64,000 nt of DNA from Iodobacter sp025352645 (lineage in GTDB: Bacteria > Pseudomonadota > Gammaproteobacteria > Burkholderiales > Chitinibacteraceae), in NCBI RefSeq assembly GCF_033446605.1, contig NZ_JAWQUO010000023.1, forward strand, positions 1 to 64,000, in the 5' to 3' direction. Numbering within the stretch: position 1 is the first letter of the stretch; each line of letters begins with the position of its first letter. This document shows, in pieces, positions 58,605 to 64,000 of the stretch. Both the position numbers and the translations under genes were made by a program. Below the pieces are notes generated by a model that was not told the DNA's origin, searched no databases, and worked only from the letters and a program-made list of their open reading frames with translations.

Positions 58605-61160
58605 ATGGGGGCTTTAATCGAAACGGTCATTGACCAGTTTTCTAGGCAAGGCATGCCTGCCATTGATGCGGTATCTCTGCGGGCGGATTCTAATAAGCAT
58701 GTGTATGGGCCACAAAAAAAAGCGTGGTATCGCCTGTATGAGTATATTTCACCTAAAACAGGGAAAATATGGGTAAGCGGATTTTTTGGCTATAAGGATC
58801 GATGGTGGCCGGTGGAGCAGGCGGAGCAAGAGCCTATTCCTGTAGAGGAACGGGCCGCCGCGCAATTGGAGTGGGAGCGTAAAGAGGCCGAGTACCAGGC
58901 TAAGATAAAAATTGCTGCTGCTAATGCGGCATCAAGAGCACGGCAGCAGCTGCAAGAATCAGCAAGGGCTGGTGAGTCTGCGTATTTAGCACGCAAGCAC
59001 GTCGCGAAGGCAGAGGCTGTGCGCTATATGCAGCGGGATAAATTAGGCTGGATTATTATTCCGCTCCTGCGCTACGACCTCGGTGAGATTGTAGGCTCGC
59101 AAAAAATAAGTCCTAAGAAGTTTCCTGATGGCAATGATAAGTTTTATAACAAGGGCATGGCTAAGACGGGTGCGGCGTGCAGGCTGGGTGAAGAGCCATT
59201 AGATGGTGATCTGATTCTGATTGCTGAAGGGTATGCGACGGCGGCAACAGGCAGGGAGGCAACGGGCTATCAATCCCCTGTGTTTATGGCGCTAGATAGT
59301 GGCAATTTGCTGCCCGTTGCCCGCATATTAAGGGCTAAATACCCGCTGAGCCCCTTGTTATTTTTGGCTGATGATGATTACTTGCCAACAAAAAAAGGGG
59401 ATGAGAATTATGCAGGAGAAAAGAAAGCAGCAGCGGCAACTCAAGAGCTTAAAAACGCTGTTTATATATTGCCTGTTTTTACCGCTGTACGTAGAGCGGC
59501 GCCTGATGATGAAGCTCTGCCAAAGCTAACTGATTTTAATGATCTGCATATTGCAGAGGGCATTGATGCTGTAGCTAAGCAAATACAGAGTGGCATTGCC
59601 CTGCTGTTAACCCCTAAGACTGTGGTAGCGCCTGCCATCCCCGCACCCCTTCCTGTTGTTAGCGCCGCGCAGCAAACTGGGGGGGCAGGGGGTGAAGGTT
59701 TCACTCTTGAATTAATGCTGGCCAGATTTGCGCTGATTATTGGTGAACGACGGGTGTGGGATACTGCTGAGCAAATGGTGATGAAATGGCCTGGCTTCGC
59801 CGCATTGGTGGGGCGAGCTCAGGCTGCTGAATGGGAGGCGCGGGCAGATAAACGCACAATGCGCCAAACCGACCTACCAAAAATTAAGCGTGGCAAAGCT
59901 GTGGATGATGCCACGCTGGGTGCTAGTGCGATGCTGATGGAGCGCTATACCTTGCTCTACGGTACCGAAACAGTTTGGGACGCGGATAATCGTATTGTTT
60001 TGAGTTTGTCCGCCGTGCGGGCAGCTTATGGCGGTGATGCAGTTAAATTTTGGCAAGAAAACCCACTGCGCAAGATGATTAATGCTGAAAATTTAGTATT
60101 TGATCCGACTCAGACTGTCGATTTAGATACGCATGTAAATCTGTTTGCAGGGATCCCGCTGAAGCCAGTTTTTGATGATGATTTGGCAGACCCTATTATT
60201 GGTTTGGTGATGCATCTTTGTAACCATGACGCGAAGGTTTATCACTGGTTAATGCAATGGCTGGCTTTGCCTTTGCAGAGACTGGGTAGCAAGATGGATT
60301 CATCGGTCTTGATGTTTGGTGAGAAGCAGGGCACGGGTAAAAGCTTGTTTTTTGAAGGCGTAATAAAGGCGATTTATACCGAGTACGCCACAACAATTGG
60401 CCAGCATCAGCTGGATAGCCAATTTACAGCGTGGCAATCGAGGCGCTTATTTGTGCTGGCTGAGGAGGTGGTTGGCCGTGCTGAGAAATACAGTCATATC
60501 GGTACAATTAAGCATCTGGTTACTGGCCGGACGGTGCGTATTAATGAAAAGAATATGCCAGAGCGCGAAGAGGCCAATTTTGCAAATATTGTCTTTTTGA
60601 GTAATGAAGTACAGCCACTGCACTTGGAGCTAGATGACCGGCGTTTTTTAGTGGTGGAACCTAAAACTTTGCTCAGCCTGCCAGCGCAAGCAGAAATGAA
60701 ACTGGCGCTGGCAAATGGGGCGATTGCTGCGTTTTATGATCATTTGATGCGCTACCCAATTGATAAAGGTTTTGATGAGCGTAGCAAGCCGCCAATGACT
60801 ACAGCAAAAGAGAGACTGATTGAGTTTGGTTTGCTTAGCTGGCAAATATTTTATAGGCATTGGGTTGACGGGGATTTGTCTGTGCCTTATTGCTCTTGTC
60901 GCACAGAAGATTTGTTTGCTGCATATAAGAAATGGAGGGAAAAAGAGTCTGGCTCGTCAGATAAGCTTACGCAGACTAAATTTTCGTGCTTAATGTCATC
61001 TCGATTAAAAAAATCACGAGAGCATTTGTCATCAGGGTATGATCGTAAAAAAGCCATGGTGTTTATCATTGGCTCTCCGCCAGAAAGTGAAAGCTTGGGT
61101 GCTTGGCTTACCACGGAATGCGAGCGTTTTTCTAATAGCTTGCGTGGAGAGTTTGATTAA
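58605..61160 (+). CDS. phage primase-helicase (Toprim plus DUF5906-type helicase)
   Basis: An about 851-aa replication protein. The N-terminal third has a Toprim domain with the glutamate in ILIAEGYATA (Glu208) and the acidic pair in FLADDDY (256-258). A linker rich in proline and alanine follows (around 335-365). The C-terminal part is an SF3/D5-like helicase with Walker A GEKQGTGKS (572-580) and FVLAEEV as a possible Walker B. It lacks a clear zinc finger, unlike P4 alpha. It should prime and unwind at the phage origin. A GTG at 58599 is an alternative start. Confidence 0.9.
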   Translation: MGALIETVIDQFSRQGMPAIDAVSLRADSNKHVYGPQKKAWYRLYEYISPKTGKIWVSGFFGYKDRWWPVEQAEQEPIPVEERAAAQLEWERKEAEYQAKIKIAAANAASRARQQLQESARAGESAYLARKHVAKAEAVRYMQRDKLGWIIIPLLRYDLGEIVGSQKISPKKFPDGNDKFYNKGMAKTGAACRLGEEPLDGDLILIAEGYATAATGREATGYQSPVFMALDSGNLLPVARILRAKYPLSPLLFLADDDYLPTKKGDENYAGEKKAAAATQELKNAVYILPVFTAVRRAAPDDEALPKLTDFNDLHIAEGIDAVAKQIQSGIALLLTPKTVVAPAIPAPLPVVSAAQQTGGAGGEGFTLELMLARFALIIGERRVWDTAEQMVMKWPGFAALVGRAQAAEWEARADKRTMRQTDLPKIKRGKAVDDATLGASAMLMERYTLLYGTETVWDADNRIVLSLSAVRAAYGGDAVKFWQENPLRKMINAENLVFDPTQTVDLDTHVNLFAGIPLKPVFDDDLADPIIGLVMHLCNHDAKVYHWLMQWLALPLQRLGSKMDSSVLMFGEKQGTGKSLFFEGVIKAIYTEYATTIGQHQLDSQFTAWQSRRLFVLAEEVVGRAEKYSHIGTIKHLVTGRTVRINEKNMPEREEANFANIVFLSNEVQPLHLELDDRRFLVVEPKTLLSLPAQAEMKLALANGAIAAFYDHLMRYPIDKGFDERSKPPMTTAKERLIEFGLLSWQIFYRHWVDGDLSVPYCSCRTEDLFAAYKKWREKESGSSDKLTQTKFSCLMSSRLKKSREHLSSGYDRKKAMVFIIGSPPESESLGAWLTTECERFSNSLRGEFD

Positions 61161-61227
61161 AATTGGGGCAGGGTGGGCAGGGTTTGGGTCATGGCTTTAG
61201 ACCAACCCTGACCCACATCAAAACAAA

Positions 61228-61255
61228 TAACGGCGCGGCTTAGCGCCGTTTTTGC
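61228..61255 (+). terminator. intrinsic terminator after the primase gene
   Basis: ACGGCGC-GGCTTA-GCGCCGT followed by TTTT. Confidence 0.88.
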
Positions 61256-61259
61256 GTTT

Positions 61260-61445
61260 TTGGCAGGGTTGTTTTACATCTTTCCGTGTGCACGTATAAA
61301 GCTTGTTTCTCCTCTACCTCTTTCTATTAAGACGCGAGGAAAATTATATACACGGCAATCTATTTATAAACCCTGTCTACTGTGTACAAATGAGTTAGAA
61401 GCTAATGGTTATAAGGGTTTGACGTGGGTCAGGGTTGATCAGTAA
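61260..61445 (+). CDS. possible small protein (up to 61 aa), doubtful
   Basis: The only initiators are TTG codons near 61260. The C-terminal half, YKPCLLCTNELEANGYKGLT, has a CxxC pair. It reads through the TGGGTCAGGGTTGATCAG repeat to a stop. No ribosome site is evident. It may be real or merely an open frame in the repeat-bounded segment. Confidence 0.25.
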   Translation: MAGLFYIFPCARIKLVSPLPLSIKTRGKLYTRQSIYKPCLLCTNELEANGYKGLTWVRVDQ

Positions 61446-61577
61446 CTATGACCCATACCCTGTCAACCCTGCCCATATCCACAATGTGCTGGTTTTGTGG
61501 TTTAAAATCACGGGTATAAATAAAGCTGGGCAATGATCTGGCTAAGGAGTCTCCATGCGGGTATTGCGGAGGCGAAC

Positions 61578-62048
61578 GTGGTTGATATTCATGAAGGCAA
61601 GACGGCTATCGAGTTGCTCGAAAATTGGGCAGGTTGGTTGCGTGTTAGTACGGGCAATAAGTCTGGGTTTTGCAGCTCAATGTATATGTCGCCAGAAGAG
61701 AAAGCATTAGCGGGTGGCGTGTGCCGTGAAGCAAAGTTTAATGAGCAGCATGGCATGCGTGTTGAAGCGATGCTGGCCGTTATGATGCAGAACTCAAAGC
61801 AACAAGGTTTTGTTAGGCTGTTGAAGCAGCACTATCATTTTCGTGCTAATCCTCATGCAGTATGCCGAAAAGAAGGCTTACCTATTGAGAGTTATAAATG
61901 GCATGTTGAACGAGCGGTGAAAGTGTTTGAAAATGTTTTTGTAGAAAATAGCTTGACGGCTACAAAAATGCTACGCTACCATTCACTCAACAATTCGATA
62001 CCGCCACGGCGAGAGCAGAACCCTTCAAGGGTGCTTCTTTGCGCCTAG
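61578..62048 (+). CDS. antiterminator Q-like protein
   Basis: About 156 aa from the GTG at 61578 (GGAGG five bases upstream). The N-terminus VVDIHEGKTAIELLENWAGW matches the start style of phage antitermination Q proteins (helix with WGxW), with a sigma-factor-like C-terminal helix-turn-helix (LKQHYHFRANPHAVCRKEGL). It lies just before a strong terminator and the packaging genes, where Q usually acts to allow late transcription. Moderate certainty. Confidence 0.7.
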   Translation: MVDIHEGKTAIELLENWAGWLRVSTGNKSGFCSSMYMSPEEKALAGGVCREAKFNEQHGMRVEAMLAVMMQNSKQQGFVRLLKQHYHFRANPHAVCRKEGLPIESYKWHVERAVKVFENVFVENSLTATKMLRYHSLNNSIPPRREQNPSRVLLCA

Positions 62049-62055
62049 TGCAATC

Positions 62056-62081
62056 AAGCCCCGCTCCTGCGGGGTTTTTTG
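62056..62081 (+). terminator. terminator between the Q-like gene and late genes
   Basis: AAGCCCCGC-TCCT-GCGGGGTTTTTT, 8 bases after the Q-like stop. A natural target for antitermination. Confidence 0.92.
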
Positions 62082-62274
62082 TTGTCTGTTATTTATGCTT
62101 TGCTCTATCAGTTATCACTCCTCTTTTAACGCCCTGCCGCTTGGTGGGGCGTTTCTTTTTGTAGGAAGCAAAAGCCAGCGCGGTGCGGGGAACCATTCCC
62201 CTTAAGCCTCTGTCCCCATGCGCCCGCTGCCTTTTGCTTCTTCTAATTTTCACGCCTCGAAGGAGGTGATCTAT

Positions 62275-62664
62275 ATGCCGTATGCAGCAAAGCGTCCATG
62301 TGCTCATGCGGGTTGCAAGTCCTTGGTGGGTGCTGGCCAGCGTATGTGTGCAGAGCACCGTAAGCAGTCGCAACGTGAGCAAGATCAACAGCGCGGATCT
62401 GCTAGTGAGCGTGGTTATAACGTGCGCTGGCAAAAGGCGCGGGCAACTTATCTACGATCACACCCGCTATGTGTAATGTGCAAAGCAGAAGGGCGTTTGA
62501 TGGCAGCACGGGTGGTTGACCACATCACCCCCCATCGCGGCGATCAAGAGTTGTTCTGGGATACAAAGAACAACTGGCAAGCGCTGTGCACTACGTGTCA
62601 TAGCAAACATAAGCAGCGGATTGAGAAAGCTTACGGAAAAGAGGGTGAAAAGCGAAAAATGTAA
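62275..62664 (+). CDS. HNH endonuclease of the packaging module
   Basis: A 129-aa protein. A near-perfect ribosome site AAGGAGGTGAT precedes ATG 62275. A cysteine pair near the N-terminus (CAHAGC) and the HNH core VDHITPHRGD ... FWDTKNNWQALCTTCHSKH with CxxC zinc ligands mark the family. In HK97-like cos phages the HNH protein works with terminase to cut concatemers at cos. TerS and TerL follow. Confidence 0.92.
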   Translation: MPYAAKRPCAHAGCKSLVGAGQRMCAEHRKQSQREQDQQRGSASERGYNVRWQKARATYLRSHPLCVMCKAEGRLMAARVVDHITPHRGDQELFWDTKNNWQALCTTCHSKHKQRIEKAYGKEGEKRKM

Positions 62665-62852
62665 GCATTTTGACGATACTTACATGAGGGGGGTATAAAA
62701 ACTCTACGTGTAAGTTTGTAAAGACCGGTCGCTTAACATCATTTTTTCGCGGAGTGTTTTTAGAAGGGGGGAGGTCTAACAATTTACCTGCTCCTGTGCC
62801 ATTAATTGATAGCGTTTGCTTTTTTTGCAGCAAAACGCATAGGAAACGCTGT

Positions 62853-63350
62853 ATGAGCCAAGAGAGACCGCCTTTTGCGGTGATTCAGGGAGGGATTGGT
62901 AAATCGCCGCTGGTTACGGTTGGAGAGGTCATTAGCCCTGCCAAGCCGCCTGGGGAGATGAACACACAAGAACGACGTGTTTGGGATTACATTTGTGAGC
63001 GCCTACGTGAGGCGGGCATCGACCACGGCACTTTTGGATTAGCCGCAATGGTTGTTTGTAAAACATACATTCACTGGATTCAAGCAGAGTCAGAGCTCGC
63101 AAAAATTAAAGATAGCAATTTCGGTAGTTATTTGATTACTACGCCGAATGGGTTTTCGCAGCCACATCAGATTTTTTATGTTGTATCTGCCCTAAAAAAA
63201 GAACTCTTACAATGGTTGCCTGAATGCGCACTGACAATCCCCTCGCTGTCGAACATCCGTTCCAAGACGGGCGATCAGTCGCAACAGGACGATCTGTTCG
63301 GCAACCTCGTCAATCACGCCGCAAACCGACCAAGCGCGTTCGGGCATTAA
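62853..63350 (+). CDS. terminase small subunit (P27 family)
   Basis: About 165 aa from ATG 62853 (AGGAAA upstream). MNTQERRVWDYICERLREAG and the following ATFGLAAM-like TFGLAAMVVCKTYIHW helix are typical of P27 small terminases, which recognise the packaging site. The last 127 bases overlap the large subunit gene in another frame. The C-terminus (after LTIPSLSNIRSKTGDQSQQD) is compositionally unlike the rest. The earlier ATG at 62754 is not supported. Confidence 0.88.
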   Translation: MSQERPPFAVIQGGIGKSPLVTVGEVISPAKPPGEMNTQERRVWDYICERLREAGIDHGTFGLAAMVVCKTYIHWIQAESELAKIKDSNFGSYLITTPNGFSQPHQIFYVVSALKKELLQWLPECALTIPSLSNIRSKTGDQSQQDDLFGNLVNHAANRPSAFGH

Positions 63351-64000
63351 TCCCGCCAGAAGATCAGTGGCAGGAATGGGACCGAACGTATGGTGTGCCG
63401 GTACTGCAATATGAAATAACGGTGGGTGAGTACGTTTACTTAGCTGTTGAGCGCCACTACAGAGATCTACAACAAGCCCACAAACGTGGGCTATTTTTTC
63501 GCCCTGATAAAGCTTGGCACATCATCCACTTTATCCAAGATTACTTTTTCCACGTTAAAGGGCCGCTGGCTGGCACGCCCATTCTGCTGGATCCATGGCA
63601 ACTGTTTTGGACAGCCTGCAAATATGGCTGGGTAAAGGCGGACGGCACGCGTCGCTTTGGTCGTGCTTATGAAGAAGTGGCTCGAAAAAACGGAAAATCA
63701 ACATGGACTGCACCGCAAGGGGCGTATTTGTTTATGGCTGATGGTGAAATTGGTGCCGAAGTTTACGCGGTTGCAACCACACGGGAACAAGCCATGACCG
63801 TGTTTAAGCCCGCGTTTGATAACTTCAAGCGTTGGGCAAAACGTAGCCCCGGCATTGCGCGTAGCTTTAATATTTTTAACGGGATTAATCAAGAAAAAAT
63901 CACCTTTGACAGCAGCGTATTTAAGCCACTGCCCGCAAATGCAGACAACCTAGATGGTTTGAATCCGTCTGCAATTTTGTTTGATGAGCTGCACGCCCAA
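63224..64000 (+). CDS. terminase large subunit (partial, cut by window end)
   Basis: An open frame from ATG 63224 runs to the end of the window: 259 aa with no stop. After a basic N-terminal stretch it has DPWQLFWTACKYGW, the ATPase Walker A variant EEVARKNGKST, VYAVATTREQAM and Walker B AILFDELHA at the very end. These define the Terminase_1 (HK97-like) packaging motor; the nuclease domain lies beyond the window. The start overlaps terS by 127 bases; a later start would lose the basic segment. Confidence 0.92.
   Translation, partial: MRTDNPLAVEHPFQDGRSVATGRSVRQPRQSRRKPTKRVRALIPPEDQWQEWDRTYGVPVLQYEITVGEYVYLAVERHYRDLQQAHKRGLFFRPDKAWHIIHFIQDYFFHVKGPLAGTPILLDPWQLFWTACKYGWVKADGTRRFGRAYEEVARKNGKSTWTAPQGAYLFMADGEIGAEVYAVATTREQAMTVFKPAFDNFKRWAKRSPGIARSFNIFNGINQEKITFDSSVFKPLPANADNLDGLNPSAILFDELHAQ

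Larger units (their letters stand above)
61164..61483. repeat. segment bounded by inverted GGGCAGGGTT/TGGGTCA repeats
   Basis: GGGCAGGGTTTGGGTCATGG (61175-61194) has an inverted partner at 61446-61474 (CTATGACCCATACCCTG ... CAACCCTGCCC). CAACCCTGACCCA at 61202-61214 and TGGGTCAGGGTTG at 61425-61437 are perfect inverted copies. The region lies between primase and antiterminator. It contains a terminator (61228-61255) and a short open frame. It might be an origin region or an inserted element. Confidence 0.7.
48329..64000. mobile_element. prophage, left part (continues beyond the window)
   Basis: The element starts at a tRNA-Cys remnant. It holds phage-type genes: repressor with S24 domain, Cro-like and CII-like proteins, dNMP kinase, DNA methyltransferase, Toprim-helicase primase, Q-like antiterminator, HNH nuclease and terminase subunits. 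Genes left of about 54.4 kb read leftward and those right of 57 kb read rightward, as in lambda-like phages. Integrase, structural and lysis genes are not in view and should lie to the right. TerS/TerL/HNH order suggests an HK97-like cos-packaging siphovirus or relative. Confidence 0.93.

Overview
The window looks like chromosome of a moderate-GC betaproteobacterium, most likely in the Neisseriales/Chromobacteriaceae (Iodobacter- or Deefgea-like). This rests on the gene set and protein resemblance only; no 16S rRNA or other taxonomic marker is present. It falls into two parts: an ordinary chromosomal region (1 to about 48,330) and the left part of an integrated prophage (about 48,330 to 64,000, continuing past the window).

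Chromosomal part. From left to right: htpG with a readable sigma-32 promoter; an alpha/beta hydrolase with msrB; a FUSC-type membrane protein; an H-NOX sensor with a PAS-GGDEF-EAL-REC cyclic-di-GMP enzyme; an NAPE-PLD-like metallo-beta-lactamase; a purine nucleoside phosphorylase/TsgA operon; a Na+/H+ antiporter-family protein and lysP; a chemoreceptor; a sterol-desaturase-family enzyme; a pyrophosphate-type phosphofructokinase, MarC, MgtC and miaA; a Sel1 protein and cpdB; an FAD oxidoreductase; an OmpA lipoprotein; plsC; an M14 peptidase/hydrolase pair; a cystine-type ABC importer lacking its ATPase; and a sulfur amino-acid operon (2OG-Fe oxygenase, cystathionine beta-synthase, cystathionine gamma enzyme, PatB/MalY C-S lyase). 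After these come a MarR/DHA2 efflux pair, sstT, a Cache chemoreceptor, a Vat/CatB acetyltransferase, tRNA-Leu(TAA), an FKBP isomerase and a small secreted protein. Intergenic regions carry a family of modular palindromic repeats.

Prophage part. The left junction is a duplicated 3' half of a tRNA-Cys gene, so the whole tRNA and the other attachment site should lie to the right of the window. A leftward operon (54,388 to 48,508) encodes small phage proteins, a dNMP kinase, an excisionase-like HTH protein, a TraK/TraL-like pair of conjugative-plasmid type, a large cytosine methyltransferase and a small protein with no standard start codon. A CI/Cro-type switch with clear operators lies at 56,243-57,233. 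Rightward genes follow: a CII-like regulator, small ORFs, a Toprim-helicase primase, a Q-like antiterminator, an HNH nuclease and the small and large terminase subunits (the last cut by the window end).

The most unusual feature is in the leftward operon. Six perfectly phased 11-bp direct repeats (core TGTTTAGA) sit immediately upstream of traK-traL-like genes. This resembles plasmid segregation/oriT modules (RP4 traKLM, R388 stbABC) but is embedded in a prophage with no relaxase in view. Other points of interest are the repeat-built recognition region of the methyltransferase, the start-less downstream ORF, a frameshifted small phage gene, an inverted-repeat-bounded segment after the primase, and the H-NOX/cyclic-di-GMP operon.
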